Counted from the stretch's first letter, positions 11,149 to 21,554 are shown. The stretch is 64,000 nt of DNA from Trichomonas vaginalis G3 (GCF_026262505.1 NC_067208.1:1178001-1242000), one strand, 5' to 3'. A program made the numbers and translations. The notes: generated by a model not told the origin, from the letters alone.

Positions 11149-12669
11149 ATGGATAACACAGATTTAAAAAATTTAATTTATGATTTAGTACTTAATCAAA
11201 ATTTTCTTAGTTATTATGAATTAAAATCATATCTCCAAAAATATAATAATAATATAACGGGTGATGATATGGAATATTATTATCCATATTATAAAAATGA
11301 AATTTTGAAATATCATGATAGAATAATTTCTGAAATTAAAGACAAAATTAAAAATAATGAATATACAAAGGAAAAAACTAAATCACAACTTAAACAATTG
11401 AAAGATTTCAAAAATAAAGTATTAACAGAAGAAGATATTGATGAATTATATAATTTATATAATCCTGAGCCGCAAAAAACAAAGGTGCAAAACGCCCAGG
11501 TCATTCAGACCATAAATGAAGCACAAGCTTTAATTTATGATTCATTAGTTAAACCATATTCAGCCCGACTTTTAAATGAAGATCAACTTTTGGAATTCAT
11601 CCTTCAACATAAACTCGAAGCGGGAAAGTATATCAAACCTTTATATACAGCATATTTAAAACAAATGAATAGAATACATCCAGAATTAATGAAGGGGGGA
11701 ATGAAATCCAAAATCAAAGCAGATAAAATTAAACCACTTGCAACACCAAAACCTCCAACGACAGTACCTCCAACGACAGTACCTCCTCCTCCTTCAGTTA
11801 ATCCTTCATCATTCACTTTATTATATCCATTTCAAACATTAAAGAAGCAAAAAGATTTTAAAAAGGATTTCAAGATATTAAATAAACCAATTGACCCGAA
11901 AATTCAACCGTTAAAGGAAAAATTTAGTCGCCCTTCATTTGCTCCATATCCATATTCATACGAAATCGATCATCTGGAATATTCAAAAGGAAACGTTACT
12001 TATTTATTTGCCATTAACATTAACACTAGATATTTATATTGCATTCCGGTGAAAGGGAAAACAGAACAGGAAACAAGAAGAGCTATTCAATACTTACTAG
12101 ATCATGAAAGAGTAGATAATATCAGGGGTGATGGTGATAAAGGATTTCAGGCAGCTATGGCTCATTATTTCCCACAAATTAATTTTTTCTTTTCATCTTC
12201 TCCATATACGTTTCATAATAAAATAGTTGATGCGGTAATGAGAACTCTTAGAGATGCGTTAGGGGTTAACGGTCAGATATACTGGGATGGAAATCATGAC
12301 TCCATCATACAACAGTTAGTATATTATTACAATAATACATGGCATAGAACTATAAACATGAAACCAGTGGAAATGAAAAATGATATTTCAAAAGAATGGG
12401 AATATATTAGAAAGCAAATGGAAAGGTTAAATGATGTTAAACGTGAACAAATTAATTCGGGGCTCATGAATTTTAAACAAGGGGATAAAGTTTTGATTCA
12501 TCTCGATTATGGAAAAACTGATAAATCAATGACAAAAAGAAGACGAAGATTTGACACAATAGCTGAATTTGTTAGATATATTAACGGCAATGCATTAGTT
12601 GAAGTTGACAATAAATTAATAGAAATTCCGATTTATTTTATTACTCCATTATATTTAAATAATATTTAA
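11149..12669 (+). CDS. int: Retrovirus-like integrase of Polinton B, 506 aa
   Basis: Open frame of 506 residues preceded by T-rich DNA and ATAAATG. A helical, charged N-terminal half (1-190) leads to a Pro/Thr linker (PPTTVPPTTVPPPP, about 203-216), then an RNase H-fold integrase core (about 265-400) with strand EIDHLEYS, VTYLFAININTRYLY, IRGDGDKGF and KIVDAVMRTLRDAL, followed by the WHRTINMKPVEM segment typical of transposon integrases and a small basic beta domain at the end (KQGDKVLIHLDY, RRRRFDTIAEFV). It would insert the element DNA into the host genome. It follows the polymerase gene on the same strand and looks whole. Confidence 0.8.
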   Translation: MDNTDLKNLIYDLVLNQNFLSYYELKSYLQKYNNNITGDDMEYYYPYYKNEILKYHDRIISEIKDKIKNNEYTKEKTKSQLKQLKDFKNKVLTEEDIDELYNLYNPEPQKTKVQNAQVIQTINEAQALIYDSLVKPYSARLLNEDQLLEFILQHKLEAGKYIKPLYTAYLKQMNRIHPELMKGGMKSKIKADKIKPLATPKPPTTVPPTTVPPPPSVNPSSFTLLYPFQTLKKQKDFKKDFKILNKPIDPKIQPLKEKFSRPSFAPYPYSYEIDHLEYSKGNVTYLFAININTRYLYCIPVKGKTEQETRRAIQYLLDHERVDNIRGDGDKGFQAAMAHYFPQINFFFSSSPYTFHNKIVDAVMRTLRDALGVNGQIYWDGNHDSIIQQLVYYYNNTWHRTINMKPVEMKNDISKEWEYIRKQMERLNDVKREQINSGLMNFKQGDKVLIHLDYGKTDKSMTKRRRRFDTIAEFVRYINGNALVEVDNKLIEIPIYFITPLYLNNI

Positions 12670-12688
12670 TTTTTTTATTTCGTAAGAA

Positions 12689-12985
12689 ATGAGTGACAAC
12701 AAAGCAGCCAAGAGTCCAGACAATGAATATAAAAAGAAACTAAACAGAATTAAATCAAAAATATGCTATTACAAAAAGAAGCCGCAATGCGGTGGGGCTG
12801 ATGCCCATAAAACTAAAGTAATTGAAAACGATAAAGAGAGGAAAGAAATAATCGAAAAATTAGAAACTTACCGTTCAATCCTTAAACTGAGTGAAGCAAA
12901 AATAAAAGAATTTAATAGAATAAATAAATTGATTGGAAGAGATGAATTTAATAAAGATGAATTTTTAAACTCAATCCAAAATTAA
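12689..12985 (+). CDS. Unrecognised small charged protein of Polinton B, 98 aa
   Basis: Open frame from MSDNKAAKSPDNEYKKK. Lys-rich N-terminus with two Cys and CGGADAH, then a probable coiled coil (about 45-85). It starts 20 bp after the integrase stop, behind the same T-rich leader (TTTTTTATTTCGTAAGAAATG). Its 3' end overlaps a convergent small gene. Function unknown. Confidence 0.5.
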   Translation: MSDNKAAKSPDNEYKKKLNRIKSKICYYKKKPQCGGADAHKTKVIENDKERKEIIEKLETYRSILKLSEAKIKEFNRINKLIGRDEFNKDEFLNSIQN

Positions 12986-13154
12986 TTTTTATTCCTCTTC
13001 CCGAACCCTTCTGGGTTCTTCTTTCCATCATTACTGCATAACCGAATCTTCTCGGTTTTTGTGGTTTGTTGTTTTTAATTCGTTCTTGCATCATTTTTAT
13101 CATTTCCTCCCTTGTTATGATTCGTGGTAAATTTTGAGCTTGTGGGGTATCCAT
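12948..13154 (-). CDS. Small basic protein of Polinton B, 68 aa
   Basis: Frame from MDTPQAQNLPRIITREEM, with MMQERIKNNK, then an Arg/Lys/Gly-rich patch (RRTQKGSGRG). The last 12 residues overlap the convergent 98-residue gene. It lies just downstream of the tail-fibre-like gene on the same strand. Could be a small core or DNA-binding protein; short length keeps confidence low. Confidence 0.35.
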   Translation of the reverse strand: MDTPQAQNLPRIITREEMIKMMQERIKNNKPQKPRRFGYAVMMERRTQKGSGRGIKINFGLSLKIHLY

Positions 13155-13240
13155 TACTTCATTACCTAATTAATTACAGACATAAAATATATTTAGTTCA
13201 TTCGGTAAGTCTTGACCCAAAGGTCTGGGCTCAAGCACAT

Positions 13241-15582
13241 TCATTGAACGCGAAACCATGCATAAACTGTCATATAAGGTGGCATGTAATCTTCACCCGA
13301 GCCTGTTGGATTTGTTGTGAAAGTGTGTGAATGATTTCCTCCTGGTTCAGTTGGTCGAAAAATCTTTTTTGCTGCATTGTTATAAGCTGGAGATAAAACA
13401 TCATGACCGGCTTCATAGTCTGAGTTGTATAATGGGTGGTCTCTTAATGAGTGTATATGGTCGCCAGAAAAGTTTGTCGTTCCTGTATGAGTGTGCGGTG
13501 GAAGGTTTGCTTCTTTAATTTTCTTTGAACCACCGGTTTGTTTTGAACTATTAGCACAGTAGAGGAAACGATCGGTTATTTGTTGCCATGTACCGAAACC
13601 GAATACATCAGCTGGATTTGTTGAATTCATTGATGTATATATTGAACCAATGGGGTAAATCATCTCAAGAATTGTATTTAATCCATTATGAATATTGAAT
13701 TTATTATATAATATTGAAACTGGGTGAGTATTTAAAACTGGTCTTGTTATCAATATTAACGTATTATTTTTGAAAATTGCTTTTCTAACATCTTGAAATT
13801 TTGTGATTTCAGACCAATTTCTTCCATCACTACTGATATTTACTAAATCACCACATCCTAAAGCGATGAAATACCCATCCATATACAATAAATTAGTAAA
13901 TCTATAATTTCGAGTAAGTTTTGGAGTGAATGAATAAACCAATTCCCAATTTGATAAATCCTGTGATAAATAAATATGTCTGTTATAACTTACAGGATAT
14001 GAATAGACCATTCCACCTGAAACGAGAACATAAACATTTGATCCATAACATAAAGCTTCAATGTCTCCATCAGCTTGAAAAATTTGTTCAAATTGACCTT
14101 GTGGTATTGAAGATGATCTATAAATTTTATCATTTTGTAGGATAAAATACATGTTGTTAATGTAATACCACTTACTTGTATAATCAATTTTCAAATCTGA
14201 TGACATCATACTAAACATATAATAATTTATCCCATCCTCACTAATGAAAATTTGATTGACTTCATAAATTAGTACCCATTTATTATTAACACATCTAATA
14301 GGATTATTTGGATATTTAAATTTAGCATCTTGATTTAAATTACATTTGAACCATTGGATACAATCGAATGAATAACAAGGGCAAAAATCATCTCCAACCG
14401 TTATCATTCCCATAAATTTACCGTTATTATATTCAACATATAAAATTCTTGGATTAATGATTGGCTTTCGTGTATCAGGATTCCAAACAGATGGAGTAAA
14501 TGATTCATAGTTTTTAAAATCATTTGTTTTAAAATAATAAAGCACTCCAGCTGTATAAAATAAATACATGGTCACTCCATCGAAACATATCCATTCAAAA
14601 GAATCTATATCAAAGGTTTTATCTGATGATTTCATAAAATTTAAAAATGGTGGAGTAAAATAGACCTCTGATTGTTTTATTTCTTCATTAACAAATGATA
14701 TATCAGCTTTCTTTGCTAACTCAGTATTAATGAATGAAATAACTTTTTCCTTATCCACCTTCTTCATTAACTCATTGTTAACATATGTTTTATCTGCTTT
14801 AAGGTCTAAACATCCTGAAACCCATTCTGTATCAGCTTTAACTTTAAAAGTCTCCAATGTCCATCATGATACCATTCAACCTTTTCTTTAATTTCATTAT
14901 CTTTTTCATCAACATAAACCAAATTTGCCTTCTTATTTAATTCAGTATTAACTTTTTCCTTATCCACCTTCTTCATTAACTCATTGTTAACATATGTTTT
15001 ATCTGCTTTAAGGTCTAAACATCCTGAAACCCATTCTGTATCAGCTTTAACTTTAAAAGTCTCCAATGTCCATTCATGATACCATTCAACCTTTTCTTTA
15101 ATTTCATTGTCTTTTTCATCAACATAAACCAAATTTGCCTTCTTATTTAATTCAGTATTAACGTATTCCTTATCCACCTTCTTTATTAACTCACTATCCA
15201 CATATTCCTTATCCACCTTCTTCATTATGTCATTTAGGAAACCTTCTATGAATTCCTCATTTAAATTAAATCTTCCAATCTTCAAAACTTTAGGAAATGC
15301 ATTTAATGCGTAATATCTCTGTTCTTCTGGTGGAATTGATGTTATATCATCCGTTATACCTTTAATTTTAGAATTCATAAATAAAATTTCTTTTATGTTT
15401 GATATCACTGCACCACCTTTGCAAACGAATTCGAAATGGTCATTTTTCAATACTATCTCCAAATCTCCATATTTCAACCTTTGCGTTTGTTCTGCCGTCT
15501 TTGAATTATATGCATATATGGCGTATGTAATGGTCTGAAGGACCTGGGCGCTTTGCGCCTTAAGTTGCTGTTGTTTAATCAT
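13241..15582 (-). pseudogene. Tail-fibre-like receptor-binding gene of Polinton B with phage tail-collar-type end (broken)
   Basis: The N-terminal part has KADKTYVNNEL and KVDKEYV repeats, the pattern of trimeric phage tail-fibre stalks, including an internal tandem duplication of about 210 bp. A long middle section has strand-turn repeats. The C-terminal end reads IYPIGSIYTSMN, FGTWQQITDRFLY, TGGSKKI, LPPHTHTG, GNHSHTF and PPYMTVYAWFRV, the ordered signature of phage tail-collar/short-tail-fibre tips. In a Polinton particle this would bind the host surface. The start is preceded by a GTAATAAATG leader. The gene is broken. A parallel gene lies in element C. Confidence 0.7.
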
Positions 15583-15606
15583 TTATTACGATTTAAAAAT
15601 AAATAT

Positions 15607-16316
15607 TTAATCCGTTATCTCATCAGCTATTTTCTCTATTTGAAATTTCCATAATATTTCATTCATAAATTCTAAATCACAATCAAATAGGTCAGTTATT
15701 CTAAATTTAATATTTGATAAATCTTTTGAATGAAGAATAAATGAATTCCCGGATAATTGAAACGGATATGATAAAGAAAATGTGTTTAAGTTGATGGATA
15801 AAATGTTTTGTATTGATGGGTAAGAGTTAGGGTCTAATGTTTGATGTGAAAATCTCATTGGGGTATTAACTTTATCACATTTGATTAAAATGAAATTGGA
15901 ACCAGTGTCAGAATACAAAACATCCCCAACATCTTTTTCAAAATTTAATATCCCCAACAATGAACGAAGATGAGGAGTACAAAATTTAATTTTCAGCGGA
16001 AATTTAATAAGGTTATTTATTTCATCAAGTTCAAAAAGTTTATCGGTTTTGATTTAAAATTTTCTTCATACCATACGATAAATGATTCATTTAAATAACT
16101 TAAAATCATGTTAATATCCCATTTCGCTATCACATTATTTATATACATATCATACGTTTTTTCAAGGTCATCTTTAATAAATGATATATAATCTGAAGGG
16201 TCTAAAAGAATGGGATTAAATTTACCACTCACAGAAACGAGAGTAACATTATAAATTCCGCTAACTGTTAAATTTAATTCACAGTTATTATTCGAAATAA
16301 TATTGATAATTGACAT
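15607..16316 (-). pseudogene. Candidate minor capsid or vertex protein of Polinton B (broken)
   Basis: The downstream part contains strand-rich sequence ending SFILHSKDLSNIKFRITD and IEKIADEITD. The pattern DLsnIkFRltD followed by a last strand is shared with the gene at 57139-57944 in element C, whose corresponding part reads ISPHNLKDMQFRLVD. A single jelly-roll penton-type role is an inference from size, strand content and presence in both elements. The gene is broken. Upstream it is divergent from the gene at 16337 with only about 20 bp between start codons. Confidence 0.4.
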
Positions 16317-16336
16317 TTTTTATTACGATTAAAAAT

Positions 16337-16816
16337 ATGGTAAAGCGTTATTTTCCAGTGATAAATAAAACTAGAATAAGATTACCTCAAGAATTCATAA
16401 ATTCAACGAATAAGAAATTCATTCATGTTATAAATTTTAGTGTTTTCAGAAAATATGAGTCAGTGTCATATTCATCAACAGGTTATATTTCACTTCATTC
16501 AAATTTAGTTCAATCAAACCCATATAATGACCATTTCATAAGATTTTCAGATGGTATTAAAAATGTAATTGATAGATTAAAATATGAACAGATTGACAAT
16601 ATCGAATTTTTGGAATTTTGGTTTAAATATCCCGATGGAAAAAAGATTGAAGTTAAAGATAAAGCTGATACTATAACAAAAACAATTACAATGACCGATC
16701 CGGATAGTGGGGAACAAAAAGAAATAAAACAAACGATAGAAACTGGTGAAAGGTCAATTATTATTGATTATGATTCAAAGGATTATTATTCGATAATGTT
16801 AATGCTTGAATATTAA
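16337..16816 (+). CDS. Unrecognised strand-rich virion-type protein of Polinton B, 159 aa
   Basis: I place the start at the ATG at 16337 (MVKRYFPVINKTRI); the frame can be opened from 16310 only with a non-ATG codon. The protein is rich in short strands (FIHVINFSVFRKYES, IEFLEFWFKYPDGKKIEV) and ends IIIDYDSKDYYSIMLMLEY, reminiscent of the last strands of jelly-roll vertex proteins. The 3' end meets the convergent 113-residue gene with a 4-bp overlap. Minor capsid protein is one option; confidence is low. Confidence 0.45.
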   Translation: MVKRYFPVINKTRIRLPQEFINSTNKKFIHVINFSVFRKYESVSYSSTGYISLHSNLVQSNPYNDHFIRFSDGIKNVIDRLKYEQIDNIEFLEFWFKYPDGKKIEVKDKADTITKTITMTDPDSGEQKEIKQTIETGERSIIIDYDSKDYYSIMLMLEY

Positions 16817-17154
16817 ATAGCCTTAACAAAGAATTTTTCAAGTGATATTTTATATTCATCAACTATTTTATTATAAATATCATTATATGTTAAATGAAGT
16901 TCAGTTGTTGTTCCGTTCTTTGATATCTTAATTGTGCTAATATCCTTTATAGGATTTATTTTTGCAACTGTTCCGCAGCATGAAACCTCATCATCTATGA
17001 AAAATTGAATCTTAACGTCTGAATCTTGAACATCACAAAGAATGGCGATAATGTGAATTAATGATTCATAAGGTAAAATAATTAAACCGGATTGGTCAAT
17101 TAAATTTATTATTGAATCATAATTATTAATTATTATATCACGGTAAATTTTCAT
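16813..17154 (-). CDS. CCG-motif small protein of Polinton B, 113 aa
   Basis: Open frame from MKIYRDIIINNYD. Helical N-terminal half (SLIHIIAILCDV) followed by DDEVSCCGTVAKINPI, then ISKNGTTTELHLTYNDIYN and a C-terminal helix YKISLEKFFVKAI. The same order (DPEIECCG, KIGNIRIIETPGTTG, YYKLCLKYVLV) appears at the C-terminus of the 204-residue gene at 56262-56876 in element C. The shared architecture argues for a conserved Polinton component. Role unknown; the Cys-Cys-Gly pair might bind metal or form disulphides. Confidence 0.55.
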   Translation of the reverse strand: MKIYRDIIINNYDSIINLIDQSGLIILPYESLIHIIAILCDVQDSDVKIQFFIDDEVSCCGTVAKINPIKDISTIKISKNGTTTELHLTYNDIYNKIVDEYKISLEKFFVKAI

Positions 17155-17353
17155 TAATTCAGAATTAATGTCTATTTTATATGGGTTCTCGATGTTTGAT
17201 GAAAGAGGTGGGGGTGTGTTGGATAAGTGGGAATTTCAACAGGTTCTTTACCGGGTTCAGATAAAATGATTGGGTCTCCATCTTCTTTATTTTGCTCCTC
17301 CTCCTTTTTCGGTAAGTCACGAGTTAATAAATTTGGTTGAGTTGCTGACCTTG
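17155..17353 (-). other. Pro/Glu-rich coding-like remnant in Polinton B
   Basis: Between the 113-residue gene and the short basic gene, the minus strand carries a Pro, Glu and Thr-rich coding-like stretch without a clean frame. It may be the remains of the distal part of the gene that starts at 17479. I do not assign it. Confidence 0.3.
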
Positions 17354-17479
17354 TTAATTCGGGCTAACATTAACTTTAACATTTTGAATAATTCGTGATT
17401 TATCATCATTTACGTTATAACCAACCGTAATCTCTGCTTTTGCGTTAGTGTTCTTTTGACTAGTGAAACGTCTTCTCAT
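17354..17479 (-). CDS. Short basic-start protein of Polinton B, 41 aa
   Basis: Minus-strand frame starting MRRRFTSQKNTNAKAEITVGYN. It is preceded on the minus strand by a T-tract and ATTATAAATG, the leader seen before other element B genes, which is the main reason to accept so short a frame. It may be the first part of a longer gene. Confidence 0.35.
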   Translation of the reverse strand: MRRRFTSQKNTNAKAEITVGYNVNDDKSRIIQNVKVNVSPN

Positions 17480-17511
17480 TTATAATCGAATAAAAAAATA
17501 TATTTAAACTT

Positions 17512-18410
17512 TTATTTTGCTGGAAGTTTTGAATCTATTATTCCCTGTATTTGTTCTTGAAGTTGATTTTTAGCTGGTTCATTGTAATTAATAGACCTAA
17601 TATATTCATTAATTGCATTCTTATAATCATCTGATTTCTCAAATTTTCTTTTATCTGATTCCTTAACTAAATCATAAGTTAAACCTCGTTGCTGATATAA
17701 TGGTTTCTTAATTAAATCTTTGAATGCTTGAGATAAAGCACCTGATGCAATTCTTGCTACTATAATTGGTTGGAATTGATGTTTAAGTTCATCTTTAACA
17801 TTTGCGAAAACTGGATCGAATAAAGCAACTTTAAAGAATTTCTTAGCTGAAATTTCAGGTCTAATATTTGCATATTGACCATCAAACTGGTTAGAATATC
17901 GTGGTAATCCATCCGGTCCCTCTTCAATAGCATTTAATTCTTCATTGAAATAAGAATATGGATTATAACGGTATGAATTAATTGGACCATTTTCACCTTC
18001 TCCAATGTATTGTTTAACAGCTTTTCCATTTTCATCAAATTTTATAGGATAACGTTCATTATATGCTTTACGTTTAGGATAATCAGTTATAGTTAATTTA
18101 TAACCATTTATGACTTTAATATTACCTTGACCATCAGTAATGAAAACTTCATTTATACCATCAGGTTTTCCATTTGGACCCGTAATGTCTGCTTCGTGTG
18201 CTTCCCAATTTGGACCTTGACGTTTGGCATATGCTTGAGCTTCTGGTAATGTTAAAACGTTTCTCATTTGTTTAACATCTTTTTGAAGACCAGCAACAAT
18301 ATGAACTAATTTTTCATTCCATCAGGAACTTTCATAGTTCTATTATATGCACTCTTTTTGTTTGTTCCTTGTTTTAATGGAACCTGTAGAAGATTTGCTA
18401 TTTCTGTCAT
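17512..18410 (-). pseudogene. Unrecognised virion-type protein of Polinton B (broken)
   Basis: The main open part reads NVLTLPEAQAYAKRQGPNWEAHE, DITGPNGKPDGINEVFITDGQGN and INGYKLTITDYPKRKAYNERYP, then Tyr/Asn-rich PYSYFNEELN and a helical C-terminus ending GIIDSKLPAK. I do not recognise the family. The Gly/Pro-rich DGINEV-DGQGN section looks conserved rather than low complexity. It lies in a same-strand row with the ATPase and major capsid candidates, so a structural or packaging role is likely. The gene is broken. Confidence 0.45.
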
Positions 18411-18450
18411 GTTTAATTATAAATAAAAAATAAAAATTAATTATAAAAAG

Positions 18451-19277
18451 TTAATCAAATTTAACACTACCTTTATTTAAATCAACTATTATTTTTCCAT
18501 GTTCACCTAATTGCTGATATTGTGTGTAAAGTTCATTAATGCTCATTGGTAAATTCACTTGATAAAGCATAACGTTCAACTGTTGACGACTAAACCCACT
18601 GAAAATGAAAAGGGTTGATAGATTTGATTTAATGTTTGTGCTTAATGCTTTGAAATATTGAACAGCCATAAAGAATGAACACTGAATGTGTCGACATTGA
18701 GTTAATAACTGATTAAAATATGATTTCTCATTTGTTATTAGTTTTGATTTCACTGCATCATCTAGAAAAATGAGTGAATGCAAAAATTCTCTATCAAAAT
18801 TTGAAATAGAAAGTGTTTCAAATAATTCATCCCGTTGTTTATCAATAATTTTATCCTCTAATCCTTGCTTCTTGATTGTATTATATAATTCTTTATACAT
18901 TAAAAAGTTTTTTAAATAATCTTCTGCTTCTTCTTGTGATAAATAAATAATTGGAATTTTGATTAAATGCTTTAAAGATTCAAATGTATCATCTGAAGGT
19001 GAACCTGAACGGTTGATATAAATTAACACATGTGAATAGGGGAAGTGTTAGCAATAATGATAATTTGTTTTAATATCGTTAATGTTTTACCTTTATTCTG
19101 TTTACCAATTGCTGCAGTGATTGAATTTAAGTAACATTCAGAATATGGAATTTTCATTAATTTTTCCTTAGATAGAGCATTTCTATTATCACTCAATGCT
19201 TCATTAATCATATCATCTACGTATGTATTATATACTCCCGCTAATTCTTCATAAGGGGTGGATGAATTTAAATCCAT
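18451..19277 (-). pseudogene. Packaging ATPase (FtsK/HerA-type) of Polinton B (broken)
   Basis: The N-terminal part carries a P-loop-like GKQNKGKT with following helix LTILKQIIIIANTS. The downstream part has HSLIFLDDAV, which fits a Walker B strand with two acidic residues, then KSYFNQLLTQCRHIQCSFFMAVQY, a typical sensor-containing segment of A32-type viral packaging ATPases, and LFIFSGFSRQQLN. The same order is seen in the open ATPase of element C (IFQGFSRYDIE there). It would pump genome DNA into the capsid. The gene is broken. Confidence 0.65.
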
Positions 19278-19301
19278 TTAATCAAAAATAAATTTATAAT
19301 T

Positions 19302-20942
19302 TTAAACATTTCTATTCATCAATATTTCATCATATGAACTTCTATACTGTGGTGGTGTACCTGTTGGATGATATTTCAAACCTTCGTCCGGTGTCCATGT
19401 CCAATATGTAGTCCTAGTAAACCAAACCTGAGGAGGATTTGTCACCTTTGAACAGTAAGTGTCATTTTCACCCTGAATGATTGGATAAGCTTTCACTTGT
19501 ACTGTAACTTGTGAGTTGAAAGTTTCTAATCCATCAAAGAATATACCCGCTCCATCACGTTGAACTGGAATAGTGCATAAGAATGAAGTTTGGTCTTTCC
19601 ATGTTCTAGCTAATGGCGTGCCATCATCTGCATTCAGTGGTCTAGTTAATGAGTCCTCGTATTTTTCTGTGCATTCATTCACTCCATCTAAATCAGAAGC
19701 TTGAAGCATACGTGTAAAGAATATGTCACCCACTGTGGTCATCGCTTGATCGGGGAAGTTTCTGGAATCTATAGTGACCTGAAGACCTCGAAGCATTGGA
19801 TTTTCTAAAACCGTTCTTTGCATTGCATTCTTCGGAAATGTTAACACAACATCTGTAACATTATGAAGGGCGTATGAGAAATCCGAGCTAATACCTTCTG
19901 GAGTGATGCATCCTCCATTTAGTGAACGAACGTCAATATGTTGAGCTGGAATCATGAATGGATCTTCCTTACTGAATAAACGTGGTATTGCTTTAACTGA
20001 TTCTTCAATTAAACCGTATCCTGGTGTAATGCATTTATCCTCTAAAACTTCCATCTTTGTGCATGAAATAATAACGTCATCAACTGTTGCGTCAGCAGAT
20101 GTAGCGGTTAAGCTTGTAATTATTTTGGCAGGAAGTCCAATTTGTTGGAATTTGCGATCATATTTATAAACATGATTCATAATCTTTTCATAATTTTCAT
20201 CAGTTATCTTTTCATAAACGTAATTTTGTAAATCAGCAACTCTTAACGGGTCAACCTGACAAAATACTAAAGTATCCCTGAAAACATAATATTTAAGAAT
20301 GATATCACCAAATGATTTAGGATAATCATCGAACGCCTGAAATGCTAACAAATCATTTACCGGAATAATCATATCAAAAGTGACATCAACTTCTTCATTT
20401 GCTTTCTTGAAAACTTCTGAAGGGTCAATATATTTACCACATACTGAGTTATCATATTTTTGAACATTATTATATAACGAATGAACAAACTTTTTAACTT
20501 TCCTTTCTGATTTTGGTTTATATGTTGCAAATGCGAAAGATTCACAGGCGCAATTCATCTGAAGATAACCGGCATCACCTCTTTCGGTTTCTACTTCTAA
20601 TTGTTTAAAGCTTTGATTTGATGATTTGTAACCAACGAATAAACGCATGCATTTAAAAGCGGCATCACATGTGAAAGTTTTATTTGAAACTAGAGTTGCT
20701 TTAACTTTGCGTTTAATATATGTGTCACCTAATTGGTTCACATCATGAGCCGGATTTGTAATTCTTAAATGAGTTTGTTTATCATCAAAATATGGAGCAT
20801 CAGAGTCATAGCATGAACTTTCAAGTTCTCTATAATATCTTCTACCGTCATTCTTTGCGAATATTTCATTTATCTTTTCGAATGAATGAAACACATTTCC
20901 ATTAATCGGTTTAGTGTTTGGCACCAAATAGTTAGTCGTCAT
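19302..20942 (-). CDS. Candidate major capsid protein of Polinton B, 546 aa
   Basis: Open frame of 546 residues from MTTNYLVPNTKPINGNV. Size, strand content and place next to the packaging ATPase match Polinton double jelly-roll capsid proteins. Strand-like stretches include VDVTFDMIIPVNDLLAFQ (about 174-191), DVVLTFPKN near 370 and the paired FNSQVTVQVKAYPIIQ near 475. The C-terminus is Pro/Tyr-rich (HPTGTPPQYRSS). Sequence is clearly different from the capsid candidate of element A, so A and B are separate lineages. The start is preceded by TTATTAATAAATG on the minus strand. Open in this copy. Confidence 0.55.
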   Translation of the reverse strand: MTTNYLVPNTKPINGNVFHSFEKINEIFAKNDGRRYYRELESSCYDSDAPYFDDKQTHLRITNPAHDVNQLGDTYIKRKVKATLVSNKTFTCDAAFKCMRLFVGYKSSNQSFKQLEVETERGDAGYLQMNCACESFAFATYKPKSERKVKKFVHSLYNNVQKYDNSVCGKYIDPSEVFKKANEEVDVTFDMIIPVNDLLAFQAFDDYPKSFGDIILKYYVFRDTLVFCQVDPLRVADLQNYVYEKITDENYEKIMNHVYKYDRKFQQIGLPAKIITSLTATSADATVDDVIISCTKMEVLEDKCITPGYGLIEESVKAIPRLFSKEDPFMIPAQHIDVRSLNGGCITPEGISSDFSYALHNVTDVVLTFPKNAMQRTVLENPMLRGLQVTIDSRNFPDQAMTTVGDIFFTRMLQASDLDGVNECTEKYEDSLTRPLNADDGTPLARTWKDQTSFLCTIPVQRDGAGIFFDGLETFNSQVTVQVKAYPIIQGENDTYCSKVTNPPQVWFTRTTYWTWTPDEGLKYHPTGTPPQYRSSYDEILMNRNV

Positions 20943-21011
20943 TTATTAATAAATAAAAAATCAAAATTAAAAGATGAAAATGAATTTTTAATTTTAATGA
21001 AATAATCAACT

Positions 21012-21227
21012 ATGGCGGCAGGTATATTTAAGAAACTGTGGAATAGAGTAAAAAGAGGAGCGAGTAAAGTTTGGGAAACATTGAAGAAGGGAGCAAATTG
21101 GATATTTAAGAATAAAGAAGCAATTAGTGACGTTGCTGAATCAATAACACCGAAAGCTGCCCCAATAAGAGAAGTTTTAAATAAAGGAGAAAAAGTTTAT
21201 CAAAGACTTCAACCGATACTAAGATAA
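21012..21227 (+). CDS. Amphipathic cationic small protein of Polinton B, 71 aa
   Basis: MAAGIFKKLWNRVKRGASKVW opens a cationic amphipathic helix with regularly spaced Trp, followed by a second helix and ILNK-type basic end. The opening is almost the same as the next gene on the opposite strand (MAAGFFKKLW). Such short cationic amphipathic proteins act as membrane-lytic or core proteins in adenovirus-like particles; here that is inference. It is convergent with the 78-residue gene, 24 bp apart. Confidence 0.5.
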   Translation: MAAGIFKKLWNRVKRGASKVWETLKKGANWIFKNKEAISDVAESITPKAAPIREVLNKGEKVYQRLQPILR

Positions 21228-21251
21228 AAATAATATTTATTTATTTTTCCA

Positions 21252-21488
21252 CTATCTACCTCCTATTTTATTAAGTATTCCTTCAGCAATTCCACCAACT
21301 GCGTTACCTGCTTGTGCTCCCATCGCCGGATTACCTGCTTTAGTACCTAATACTCCACCTATGATAATTCCTGCCGTTTTCGCTACTGGTGCCAAAAAGT
21401 TTGCAACGGGTTTAATAATCTTTTTATAAACCCAACCCGCAGCTTTCTTCATTCCATCCCATAATTTTTTAAAGAATCCTGCCGCCAT
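21252..21488 (-). CDS. Amphipathic/Gly-Ala small protein of Polinton B, 78 aa
   Basis: MAAGFFKKLWDGMKKAAGWVY is followed by VANFLAPVAKTAGIIIGGVLG, a hydrophobic Gly/Ala stretch able to enter a membrane, and a GNAVGGIAEGIL tail. It shares its first ten residues with the convergent 71-residue gene, which suggests duplication with inversion. A membrane-active minor virion protein is a reasonable guess. Confidence 0.5.
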   Translation of the reverse strand: MAAGFFKKLWDGMKKAAGWVYKKIIKPVANFLAPVAKTAGIIIGGVLGTKAGNPAMGAQAGNAVGGIAEGILNKIGGR

Positions 21489-21554
21489 TTCTGATTTAAT
21501 ATTAATTAAAAAATATATTTCATCACTTATATTCTAATTTTTATTTAATGATAA

